Shown here: positions 1 to 6,711 of the stretch, piece by piece
Layout of the letters: every line of letters starts with the position of its first letter
Position numbering within the stretch: position 1 is the first letter of the stretch
NCBI GenBank assembly: GCA_021203585.1
Contig: JAJQAW010000077.1
Location: 1 to 7,733 of the forward strand
Source of the DNA: Rikenellaceae bacterium
Lineage (GTDB): Bacteria > Bacteroidota > Bacteroidia > Bacteroidales > Rikenellaceae
Reading direction: 5' to 3'
Length of the DNA stretch: 7,733 nt
Notes under the pieces: model-generated
What the model saw: the letters and a program-made list of their open reading frames with translations, nothing else
Databases searched by the model: none
Told to the model about the DNA's origin: nothing
Made by a program: the position numbers and the translations under genes

Positions 1-1068
1 GGCTACGCACTCTGTGTGAATGCCTCCAATACGGTATCTCACCTCGGACCGTACGACATCAAACAGATTTTCGACTACCAGATCGAAAACTGGGCCCAAG
101 TCGGAGGTGCGGACGAACCGATTCGGGTTTTTCGGTTCGAACAGATTTTTAACCGTTATTCCGACGAGGAACTGGGCGCCGATAACGATTACGAATATTT
201 GCCGGAAAAACTGGGCGAAGAGATTGCCCGAACTCCCGGAATAGTGGCTTTTTTACCGGAACAATTCATCCCGACCGATATGCCTGGAGTGCGGGTACTG
301 AGGGGCGATAAAATTACTCCGGCCGATTTTTTTGGGGGCCGCGAATGGATACCTACGGCTACACCCGCGCCGCAGTTCGGCGTATTGCCTCTGATCTTGG
401 GAACCTTGTTGGTGAGTATCGTGGCTATTTTGATCGCTCTGCCGCTGGGTTTGGGCGTGGCAGTTTACCTATCGGAACTGGCCGGGGAACGGATGCGTAA
501 AATCCTCAAACCAACCATCGAATTACTGGCCGGAATTCCATCCGTGGTATACGGATTCTTCGGTTTGGTGGTACTGGTTCCGTTGGTGCAAAAGGCCTTC
601 CGTTTACCGGTGGGCGAAACCGGATTTACGGGAAGCGTACTATTAGCCATTATGGCTCTGCCGACCATTATTTCCGTCGCAGAAGATGCGATGCGCAACA
701 CCCCGCGCGCCATGCGAGAGGCCAGCTTGGCCCTGGGGGCGACCAAATGGCAAACGATCTATAAAGTAATCATTCCCTATGCGGCGTCCGGCATTTCGGC
801 AGCGGTGGTGTTGGGTATCGGACAGGCGATCGGGGAAACGATGGCCGTACTGATGGTCACGGGAAACGCTGCGGTGATGCCAACGACGCTGTTTGAACCG
901 ATCCGTACTATTCCGGCTACGATCGCGGCCGAATTGGGCGAAGCTCCGGCTGGCGGAGCACATTACCAATCCCTCTTTATGCTCGGTTGTATTTTATTCT
1001 TGCTGACCCTCATTATCAGTGTAACTGCCGAGGCGATTTCAAAACGTCAACAAAACAAAGAATTCTAA
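1..1068 (+). CDS. pstC: Phosphate ABC transporter permease PstC (5'-partial)
   Basis: PstC is one of two inner-membrane subunits that form the phosphate channel of the PstSCAB importer. The reading frame is open to the left window edge (codons 1-5 read GYALC). The GTG at 16 is therefore probably not the start, and the first membrane helix lies outside. About 355 codons remain. The first ~115 residues are a soluble, presumably periplasmic segment whose NTVSHL, NWAQVGG and PIRVFRF strings resemble part of a PstS-type phosphate-binding protein. From about residue 125 follow the hydrophobic segments of a BPD-type permease, with the ABC-docking EAA loop near residues 240-260 ([14 protein letters not shown]). 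The tail is KRQQNKEF. pstA starts 3 bp after the stop, so the two are cotranscribed. The identification is firm; the true N-terminus cannot be seen. Confidence 0.95.
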   Translation, partial: GYALCVNASNTVSHLGPYDIKQIFDYQIENWAQVGGADEPIRVFRFEQIFNRYSDEELGADNDYEYLPEKLGEEIARTPGIVAFLPEQFIPTDMPGVRVLRGDKITPADFFGGREWIPTATPAPQFGVLPLILGTLLVSIVAILIALPLGLGVAVYLSELAGERMRKILKPTIELLAGIPSVVYGFFGLVVLVPLVQKAFRLPVGETGFTGSVLLAIMALPTIISVAEDAMRNTPRAMREASLALGATKWQTIYKVIIPYAASGISAAVVLGIGQAIGETMAVLMVTGNAAVMPTTLFEPIRTIPATIAAELGEAPAGGAHYQSLFMLGCILFLLTLIISVTAEAISKRQQNKEF

Positions 1069-1071
1069 GTT

Positions 1072-1926
1072 ATGGGTAAAAAAACAGATCAACAGATCGC
1101 TTTCTGGGTCTTCAGAATCCTGGGTCTGATCGTGGTAGCAATATTATGCTGGATTCTGGGTTTTATCGTCTGGAATGGAATCGGAGTCATCAGCTGGGAA
1201 TTTCTGACCACGGCTCCGACCGACGGTATGACGGGAGGGGGAATTTTCCCGGCCATTGTCGGTACCTTCTATCTGATTATCGGTAGTATGATCGTGGCTT
1301 TCCCGCTGGGAGTGATGTCGGCGATCTACACCACCGAATATGCCGGAAACGGAAAAACGGTCCGCTTTATCCGGATCATGACCAACAATCTGAGTGGTAT
1401 TCCTTCCATTATTTTCGGTCTATTCGGGATGTCGCTCTTTGTAAATACCCTCGGTTGGGGAGATTCGATCATCGCCGGTTCTTTTACCCTGGGACTATTG
1501 GTGCTGCCGCTTGTCATTCGAACCACCGAAGAAGCTCTCAAAGCCATACCGGACTCGTTCCGTACGGGAAGTCTGGCCTTGGGGGCCACGAAACTGCAAA
1601 CGATCAAACGGGTCATTTTACCGATGGCTTTCCCGAATATCATTACCGGATTGATTTTGTCCATCGGACGGGTATCCGGTGAAACGGCTCCGATTCTTTT
1701 CACCGTGGCAGCCTACTTTTTACCGAAACTGCCCACCGGAATCTTCGATCAGGTGATGGCTCTTCCGTACCATTTGTATGTGATTTCAACTAGCGGTATC
1801 GACTTGAATGCAACCCGCCCGATGGCCTACGGTACGGCTCTGGTATTAATCGCCATTGTGTTGATTATGAATTTGCTGGCCTCTTTTCTACGCCGCTATT
1901 TCGGTAAAAAAGTAAAAACGAATTAA
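1072..1926 (+). CDS. pstA: Phosphate ABC transporter permease PstA
   Basis: This is the second channel-forming permease of the high-affinity phosphate importer, pairing with PstC in the inner membrane. It has 284 residues, a normal length for PstA. Hydrophobic segments lie at roughly 11-34, 59-82, 108-128, 133-150, 182-202 and 256-275, giving the expected six helices. The cytoplasmic EAA loop that contacts the ATPase is at about 165-185 ([13 protein letters not shown] followed by ILP). The motif [12 protein letters not shown] before helix 3 is characteristic of PstA/PstC permeases. The ATG lies 3 bp after the pstC stop, and the TAA stop overlaps the pstB ATG by one base (TAATG), which suggests translational coupling. 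No strong Shine-Dalgarno sequence is seen, as is usual in Bacteroidota. Nothing appears truncated. Confidence 0.97.
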   Translation: MGKKTDQQIAFWVFRILGLIVVAILCWILGFIVWNGIGVISWEFLTTAPTDGMTGGGIFPAIVGTFYLIIGSMIVAFPLGVMSAIYTTEYAGNGKTVRFIRIMTNNLSGIPSIIFGLFGMSLFVNTLGWGDSIIAGSFTLGLLVLPLVIRTTEEALKAIPDSFRTGSLALGATKLQTIKRVILPMAFPNIITGLILSIGRVSGETAPILFTVAAYFLPKLPTGIFDQVMALPYHLYVISTSGIDLNATRPMAYGTALVLIAIVLIMNLLASFLRRYFGKKVKTN

Positions 1927-2678
1927 TGATGATGATACAAGCCAATAACGTAGATTTTTATTACGGAGAATTTCACGCCTTGAAAGGCATCAATATGGAT
2001 ATCGAGCCCAATACGGTGACCGCCTTTATCGGTCCTTCGGGTTGCGGTAAGTCGACTTTTCTTCGACTGTTTAATCGGATGAACGATTTGATTCCCGGAA
2101 CCAAACTCCAAGGCGAGTGTATTGTGAACGGAACGAATATCTATCGAAAAGGGATCAATGTGGACGACCTGCGAAAAGAGGTGGGGATGGTATTCCAGAA
2201 ACCCAATCCTTTTCCCAAGACCATTTTTGAAAACGTAGCCTACGGGTTACGCGTGAACGGGATCAACGATAGCAAAGTAATTAAAGAGCGGGTCGAACAA
2301 TCGCTTATGGGGGCCGCACTGTGGGAAGAAGTCAAAGACAAACTGAAAAAATCGGCTTTCGAACTCTCCGGCGGACAGCAACAGCGGTTGTGTATTGCCC
2401 GGGCGTTGGCCATTCAGCCATCGGTACTGCTGATGGACGAACCGGCCTCGGCACTCGATCCGATTTCTACCTCGAAAGTGGAGGAATTGATCCACGAATT
2501 AAAAAACGATTATACGATTGTGATCGTAACCCACAACATGCAGCAGGCCGCCCGCGTGAGCGATAAAACCGGTTTCTTCATGTTAGGTGAATTGGTCGAA
2601 TATAGCGATACGAAAAAAATGTTCTTCAATCCGGAAAAAGAACAGACTCAGAATTACATCACGGGGCGATTTGGATAG
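1926..2678 (+). CDS. pstB: Phosphate ABC transporter ATP-binding protein PstB
   Basis: PstB is the cytoplasmic ATPase that powers phosphate import through PstC/PstA. Its 250 residues carry the complete ABC set: Walker [10 protein letters not shown] at 36-44, Q-loop glutamine at 91, signature LSGGQ at 147-151, Walker B LLMDEP at 168-173 with catalytic E172, D-loop SALD at 175-178 and switch histidine H203. The stretch [15 protein letters not shown] after the Q-loop is diagnostic for PstB among ABC ATPases. Three ATG codons in a row (1926, 1929, 1932) make the exact start ambiguous by two residues; the first is chosen because it overlaps the pstA stop. A 165-bp spacer follows before phoU. Confidence 0.98.
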   Translation: MMMIQANNVDFYYGEFHALKGINMDIEPNTVTAFIGPSGCGKSTFLRLFNRMNDLIPGTKLQGECIVNGTNIYRKGINVDDLRKEVGMVFQKPNPFPKTIFENVAYGLRVNGINDSKVIKERVEQSLMGAALWEEVKDKLKKSAFELSGGQQQRLCIARALAIQPSVLLMDEPASALDPISTSKVEELIHELKNDYTIVIVTHNMQQAARVSDKTGFFMLGELVEYSDTKKMFFNPEKEQTQNYITGRFG

Positions 2679-2843
2679 ACTACCGGATTCCTTCCCTTTA
2701 CCGCATGGGGCGGGAACTTCAACCATTCTTCTTGGAATGGACGGACCCGGCAAACGAGAAGGCCCGGCAACGGAGAGGAAATTGCCTTCGTACTCTCCTC
2801 TGAAAAAGAGAAGTATCCGGTTTAATTGTTAATAAAGAGTAAA
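2679..2843 (+). other. pstB-phoU spacer with small hairpin and short direct repeat
   Basis: This 165-bp stretch carries no credible coding sequence, in contrast to the tight packing of pstCAB. It contains an inverted repeat CCATTC (2723-2728) / GAATGG (2735-2740) with a 6-nt loop, and a direct repeat CCCGGCAA at 2746-2753 and 2763-2770. A weaker pair, GGAGAG / CTCTCC, has a 15-nt loop. No T-tract follows the hairpin, so it is not a textbook terminator. I see no TAnnTTTG promoter element before phoU. It may allow RNA processing or a changed PstB:PhoU ratio, but that is inference. Confidence 0.4.
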
Positions 2844-3512
2844 ATGAAACATACGGAAAAAGAACTGCAATCCTTAAAAGAAGAGGTGCGGGAAATGTGG
2901 CAATTGGTGCTGTCCCAATTGGAAAAGTGTAAACAATCCTACCTAACCGACGATTTGGAAATCGCACGGGAAGTAGCCAGCCGGGAAAAACGGGTGAATA
3001 CGTTCGAGCTAAAGATCGAAAGCGACTGTGAAAATTACATCGCGCTGTACACCCCGGTAGCGGTGGATCTGCGGCTAGTGCTCTCCATGATCAAAATTTG
3101 CAGCACCCTGGAGCGGATCGGCGATTTTGCCGAAGGGATTGCCCGTCATGTCATTGCGGACGATTGTACTCCGCTTCTGCAATTAATCAAAGACGATTTA
3201 CAGGTGGAGACGATGTTCGATACGGTCATTGCTATGCTATCGGATAGTTACGCTGCATTGGAATCGGAAAACACCAAACTTTCGGGCCGCATCCTGCAAA
3301 AAGATGAAGAGGTAGATACGCTCTACCGTGAAGCGATCCGGAAATTAGCCGAATACGTGGAGAAAAATCCTTCCCATGCCCCCTGTGTCTTGGAAACCCT
3401 GCTTGTTCTGCGCAAAGTGGAACGGATCGGAGATCATTGCAGCAATATCGTGGAAGAGATTGTCTTTTATATCGATGCGAAGATTCTGAAGCACCGTAAA
3501 AGCAAAGAATAA
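2844..3512 (+). CDS. phoU: Phosphate signalling/transport regulator PhoU
   Basis: PhoU is a cytoplasmic, peripheral regulator that links the PstSCAB transporter to the PhoR-type kinase and prevents toxic phosphate overaccumulation. From the ATG at 2844 it has 222 residues, about the family's usual length. It is almost wholly helical, with two similar halves. Each half has the metal-binding signature ERIGD: at 90-94 (ERIGDFAEGI) and 193-197 (ERIGDHCSNI). An in-frame TTG at 2826 would add six residues; the ATG fits the family better. Its position after pstB and before a two-component pair is the classical pho arrangement. The stop codon lies inside a small hairpin and just ahead of a promoter-like element, so transcription may restart here. 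Confidence 0.95.
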   Translation: MKHTEKELQSLKEEVREMWQLVLSQLEKCKQSYLTDDLEIAREVASREKRVNTFELKIESDCENYIALYTPVAVDLRLVLSMIKICSTLERIGDFAEGIARHVIADDCTPLLQLIKDDLQVETMFDTVIAMLSDSYAALESENTKLSGRILQKDEEVDTLYREAIRKLAEYVEKNPSHAPCVLETLLVLRKVERIGDHCSNIVEEIVFYIDAKILKHRKSKE

Positions 3513-3524
3513 TCTTATCTTTGC
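3502..3524. repeat. Inverted repeat over the phoU stop codon
   Basis: GCAAAGA (3502-3508) pairs with TCTTTGC (3518-3524) around a 9-nt loop that includes the phoU TAA. The right arm coincides with most of the TATCTTTG promoter-like element. It could be a weak hairpin in the pst-phoU mRNA or a dyad that controls the element it overlaps. No T-tract follows, so a terminator role is doubtful. Confidence 0.4.
3516..3523 (+). promoter_or_regulatory. Putative Bacteroidota -7 promoter element (TATCTTTG)
   Basis: TATCTTTG is an exact match to the Bacteroidota sigma-ABfr -7 consensus TAnnTTTG, placed immediately after the phoU stop. A clear -33 TTTG or TTG at the usual ~19-21-bp spacing is not visible, which lowers confidence. 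If used, the transcript would start near 3530 and carry a ~285-nt leader before the response regulator ATG. It would let the two-component genes be expressed separately from pst-phoU. Confidence 0.4.
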
Positions 3525-3814
3525 CTATATTCAGCCAAAGCCGAACCCGCTATTTCGATGCGTTCACAGCCGGTAAACCGGGAAGAGGGGGCGGTTATCT
3601 GGATAAAGTATCGCCCGGGACCGATGCATGTATCTTGCTTAAAAAATCTTCCTCCGTCCTTTCGAACCGGCGTGGAAAAAGAAGACCGATGCTCCCGGCC
3701 AGCGCCCCTCCCTTTTGCCTGAGGTTAAACGAGCCGGCCGGTTAAAAACGGAGGGGACAGCAAAAAAAGGAGCGAAACGAGAACTTTGGCGATTTCGATC
3801 GCATAAAAAACGCT
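3525..3814 (+). other. Non-coding leader region between phoU and the response regulator, with several hairpins
   Basis: No credible gene is visible here; the only open frame (3521-3745, TTG start) has a low-complexity product I do not recognise. Short stem-loops occur along it: CCGG-TAAA-CCGG at 3570-3581; GGGCG (3589-3593) with CGCCC (3612-3616) enclosing TTATC-TG-GATAA (3595-3606); CCCCTCC (3705-3711) with GGAGGGG (3750-3756) enclosing the palindrome CCGGCCGG; and a UUCG hairpin at 3789-3802. GACCGATGC occurs twice (3619-3627, 3684-3692). A second, imperfect -7-like string, GAACTTTG, lies at 3781-3788. I do not recognise a known riboswitch family. It could be a structured 5' leader, a small RNA or unconstrained spacer. 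Confidence 0.4.
3789..3802 (+). promoter_or_regulatory. UUCG-tetraloop hairpin just before the response regulator start
   Basis: GCGAT-TTCG-ATCGC forms a perfect 5-bp stem with a UUCG tetraloop in RNA. It ends 12 nt before the ATG at 3815, followed by ATAAAAAACGCT. A stable hairpin so near the start codon could modulate translation initiation. The site is short enough to arise by chance. Confidence 0.4.
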
Positions 3815-4498
3815 ATGGGAAAAAGAATATTGATCGTCGATGACGAACACGACATTTGCGAAATCCTCGCTTTTAATCTCGAAAGCGAAGATTACCAAAC
3901 GGATACCGCAAACTCCGGGGAAGAAGCCCTGGAAAAATTATCGCCGGATCATGCACTGATCCTGCTGGATGTCATGATGGGGGGCATCTCCGGATACCGG
4001 GTGGCTGAAAAAATCCGGAAATCCGGAAATCCGGTACCCATAATTTTTCTTACGGCAAAAGATACCGAAAACGATATGCTAACCGGATTTTCGGTCGGAG
4101 CGGACGATTATATTTCCAAACCTTTTTCGCTCAAAGAGGTTTCGGCCCGGGTGAAAGCCGTGTTGAAACGAGACAACGGAGGGGGAGAGCCGCATTCGGG
4201 GCAGAAATTAATCATTTCCGGATTGGAAATCGATTTTGAAACCAAGCAAACCCTTGTCGACGGTAAGCCCATCGCGTTGACCCGTACCGAATTCGAAATC
4301 CTCTCATTGTTGGCAGCCCATCCTTCCCGAGTTTTTTCCCGGGATGAGATCATCGAGAAAATCTGGACCGATGCTCCGTACGTAACCGAGCGGACGGTCG
4401 ATGTACACATCACCCGGTTGCGCAAAAAGTTGGGCGATAAAGCCGCTTGGATCTCCAGCCGAACCGGTTACGGTTACCGATTTAACCCGGAGGAATAA
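3815..4498 (+). CDS. PhoB-type (OmpR family) response regulator
   Basis: This 227-residue cytoplasmic DNA-binding regulator is the expected output of the adjacent kinase and probably controls phosphate-starvation genes, including pst. Residues ~1-120 form a receiver domain with acidic pocket D9/D10, phospho-acceptor D52 (LLDVMM), T80 (FLTAK) and conserved K102 (SKPF). Residues ~130-227 are an OmpR/PhoB winged helix with ALTRTEFEIL, the recognition-helix region RTVDVHITRLRKKLG and the terminal GYGYRF wing. Length is typical. The TAA overlaps the kinase ATG by one base. It begins 302 bp after phoU, behind a possibly separate promoter. The receiver coding region contains a near-perfect triple 8-bp repeat at 4012-4035. 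Family assignment is certain; the phosphate role comes from context, so no symbol is given. Confidence 0.93.
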   Translation: MGKRILIVDDEHDICEILAFNLESEDYQTDTANSGEEALEKLSPDHALILLDVMMGGISGYRVAEKIRKSGNPVPIIFLTAKDTENDMLTGFSVGADDYISKPFSLKEVSARVKAVLKRDNGGGEPHSGQKLIISGLEIDFETKQTLVDGKPIALTRTEFEILSLLAAHPSRVFSRDEIIEKIWTDAPYVTERTVDVHITRLRKKLGDKAAWISSRTGYGYRFNPEE

Positions 4499-6246
4499 TG
4501 AAAGCTAATTTTCAACAAAAACTGATTCTGAGCTTTCTGATCATTTTTGTTGTATTTACCACCGGTATCGTCATTTTTCAGCAACGCCAAGCCCGCGGTT
4601 ATAAAACCGAAGCGCTGCAGGAAAAACTGGATGCCTTCGCGGAAACCGTACTGGCTTATATGGCCCGCGGAGCAGCGGTTGATGACCTGGATAGTCTGCT
4701 CTTCTTTTTGCCGGAGAATCTCCGTTTAACCCTGGTAGACTGGAACGGACAGGTTCTGTTCGACAATGCGGTCACGGAGACGGCGATACTGGAAAATCAT
4801 GCCGACCGTCCTGAAATCAGTGAAGCCCGGCGAAGAGGATACGGCACTTTTATCCGTACTTCCGCATCTACCCGAGAGCCGTATCTGTATTATGCCAAAA
4901 GTAATGGAGCGCCTTATCTGGTACGGGTAGCGCTTCCGTATGATGTGGAGGTTCGCTCCTTCTTGAAACCGGACAATGTATTTTTATATTTCATTCTGGC
5001 CCTGTTTCTCATCGGTTTGGGATTTATCTTTTATGTAGGCCATTATTTCGGTCGATCCGTCCGGCAACTACGGGATTTTTCGCTGGCTCTTCAGCAGGAA
5101 TCTCCATCCGGTCAAAGACCGGATTTTCCCAAAGACGAATTGGGTGAAATCGGAGAAAAGCTACTGGCGAATTTTCGGCAAATCCACGAAACCCAAGCGC
5201 AGTTGCTTCAGGAAAAAGAAAAACTGCTGCTGCACATTCAAAGTTCGGCCGAGGGAGTCTGCTTCTTCCATGCCGACCGGACGATCGATTTTTACAACGG
5301 GCTGTTTTTGCAATATTTTAATTTTCTTTCGGCAGAAACCCGAACCATCGATCACTTAGTGCTCTCGGAATCGGAATTATCCCAAGTGGCGGAATTTCTG
5401 GATCACCGGAATGGAGACGATCATTACGAAACCCGGATCACGCGTCAGGCAAAAGAATTTCTGGTGCGGGTCAATGTATTCGAGGATTGTAGTTTTGAGA
5501 TTATCCTGACCGACGTAACGGCTGCGGAAAAAACCCGCCGCCTGAAACAGGAGATGACCGGCAATATCGCTCACGAGCTCCGCACGCCGGTCACCAGCAT
5601 CCAGGGATTTCTCGAAATTCTGCTCAACAACTCGATCAACGGAGAAAAAGCGCAGGAATTTCTGCGCAGGGCTTATGTACAGACCAAAAATTTATCCGAG
5701 TTGATTTCGGATATGAGCATGTTGACACGGATGGATGAAAAACAAGACTCTTTTGAACGGGTAAGCATCGATATTTCGGCTCTGCTGGAAAAAGTCCACG
5801 CGGACAGTACAGCGGCCCTGGAAGAGAAACGCATCGGATTTCAGGTAGATCTGCCGGAGGGCCTGACTGTGCGCGGGAATGAAAATTTGCTGTATTCGTT
5901 GTTCCGAAATCTAACCGAAAATGTGATTCGTTACGCCGGAGAAGATATATCGATCCGCATCAAAGTTTCCGGCATTAAGGATGGAATGGCTTATTTTTCT
6001 TTTGCGGACAACGGAACCGGCATAGCCGACGAGCGACACTTGAACCGTTTATTCGAGCGTTTTTACCGGGTCAACGAGGGGCGCACCCGGGATACGGGTG
6101 GTTCGGGACTGGGATTGGCCATCGTTAAAAATACGGTACAGCTTCATGGAGGTATCATTACGGTCAAAAACGCAGCCGGCAAGGGACTCGAATTTCTCTT
6201 CACGCTTCCCGTCTCCAGAACCTTGACCGGTCGGATCAAAAAATAA
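4498..6246 (+). CDS. PhoR-type membrane sensor histidine kinase
   Basis: This 582-residue inner-membrane kinase should autophosphorylate and pass phosphate to the regulator encoded just upstream. A helix at ~9-27 and another at ~162-180 flank an extracytoplasmic sensor domain (~28-158). The sensor strings VDWNGQVLFDN, ENHADRPEI and GYGTFIRTSAS resemble the sensor region of Gram-positive PhoR kinases. A HAMP-like linker and a charged coiled coil (~185-245) lead to a PAS-like region (~245-340). HisKA follows with H-box IAHELRTP, phospho-acceptor H359. The ATPase domain shows the N-box NLTEN (471-475), G1 box DNGTGI (504-509), F-box LFERFYRV and G2 box GGSGLGL (534-540). All catalytic motifs are intact. 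The ATG overlaps the regulator stop, and GGAGGA lies 3 nt upstream, an unusually good ribosome site for this phylum although it is also coding. Phosphate sensing is inferred from context and sensor similarity. Confidence 0.93.
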   Translation: MKANFQQKLILSFLIIFVVFTTGIVIFQQRQARGYKTEALQEKLDAFAETVLAYMARGAAVDDLDSLLFFLPENLRLTLVDWNGQVLFDNAVTETAILENHADRPEISEARRRGYGTFIRTSASTREPYLYYAKSNGAPYLVRVALPYDVEVRSFLKPDNVFLYFILALFLIGLGFIFYVGHYFGRSVRQLRDFSLALQQESPSGQRPDFPKDELGEIGEKLLANFRQIHETQAQLLQEKEKLLLHIQSSAEGVCFFHADRTIDFYNGLFLQYFNFLSAETRTIDHLVLSESELSQVAEFLDHRNGDDHYETRITRQAKEFLVRVNVFEDCSFEIILTDVTAAEKTRRLKQEMTGNIAHELRTPVTSIQGFLEILLNNSINGEKAQEFLRRAYVQTKNLSELISDMSMLTRMDEKQDSFERVSIDISALLEKVHADSTAALEEKRIGFQVDLPEGLTVRGNENLLYSLFRNLTENVIRYAGEDISIRIKVSGIKDGMAYFSFADNGTGIADERHLNRLFERFYRVNEGRTRDTGGSGLGLAIVKNTVQLHGGIITVKNAAGKGLEFLFTLPVSRTLTGRIKK

Positions 6247-6251
6247 GGGCG

Positions 6252-6273
6252 GCCGAAATCCGGATCCTTCGGC
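6252..6273. terminator. Possible weak bidirectional terminator between convergent genes
   Basis: GCCGAA (6252-6257) and TTCGGC (6268-6273) form a 6-bp stem with a 10-nt loop in the 81-bp gap between the convergent kinase and DUF3037 genes. Read on the minus strand, a T-rich run (TTATTTTTT) follows several bases downstream. On the plus strand no T-tract follows. The position suits a terminator, but the structure is modest. Confidence 0.35.
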
Positions 6274-6327
6274 AATGTGGGGAGAGGGTCCGTATTCGGG
6301 GAGAATTCAAAGTGTGGTGAAGATGGG

Positions 6328-6711
6328 TTATAACACCAATTCCTCGAAAAGCCGGTCGAACGTTTTTTCGAGATCTTCGGTAAATCCGGCATGCGGACGG
6401 GAAGTTTGTATGCAAGCGCTACGGACCGCAGTCAGCCAGCGAAAACGTTCCGGGATATCCAATCCTCCGATGGTGCCGCCGGCGGCAGTTCCGGAGCAAA
6501 TTTTCTCAAATGTATCGAAGTGGAGATAAAGCCATTGCGGGTCGAATTCCGGATGATAAAGCGCTAATTTCTGTTCATGGACCGCAAAGCGAACTTTCAG
6601 GAATTTTGCCCGCTTGCAGAACATGATCAGGCCGACATTGATAAATTCTTCACGCTCCACCTTCGGCACCACGCGAATGACCGCATATTCATATAAGAAT
6701 TTTCCGAGCAT
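6328..6711 (-). CDS. DUF3037 family protein, partner of the HipA-like kinase
   Basis: This 127-residue protein belongs to the DUF3037 family, recognised by its YEYAVIRVVPKVEREEF N-terminus, the following NVGLIMFC, the central WLTAVRSACIQTSRPH and the C-terminal LEKTFDRLFEELVL. It is probably cytoplasmic, with no signal peptide or membrane helix. Its biochemical function is unknown to me. The ATG at 6711 lies inside the end of the HipA-like kinase gene, overlapping by 23 bp, so translation is probably coupled. DUF3037 genes are often found next to HipA-like kinase genes, which suggests that the two proteins act together, for example as kinase and regulator or substrate. That role is inference. 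The length fits a complete protein, and the gene ends 81 bp from the convergent histidine kinase gene. Confidence 0.88.
   Translation of the reverse strand: MLGKFLYEYAVIRVVPKVEREEFINVGLIMFCKRAKFLKVRFAVHEQKLALYHPEFDPQWLYLHFDTFEKICSGTAAGGTIGGLDIPERFRWLTAVRSACIQTSRPHAGFTEDLEKTFDRLFEELVL

Noticed and set aside
643..969. Minus-strand open frame of 108 codons inside pstC
   Set aside because: It is antisense to a conserved permease gene and its product has no recognisable domain.
16..1068. GTG at 16 as the true start of pstC
   Set aside because: The frame stays open to base 1 and PstC needs an N-terminal membrane helix that is not present, so the gene is cut by the window edge.
2719..2967. Minus-strand open frame of 82 codons across the pstB-phoU spacer
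   Set aside because: It overlaps the start of phoU on the opposite strand and has no recognisable features; it looks like a shadow frame.
3521..3745. 74-codon open frame with a TTG start after phoU
   Set aside because: It starts inside the promoter-like box, has no recognisable family or hydrophobic pattern, and its product looks like translated non-coding sequence.
4108..4425. Minus-strand open frame with a CPECG string
   Set aside because: It lies wholly within the response regulator gene, antisense to it, and the cysteines do not form a complete zinc-binding pattern.
6275..6529. Plus-strand open frame antisense to the DUF3037 gene
   Set aside because: The minus-strand DUF3037 protein is a clear family match across this region, so the plus-strand frame is a shadow.
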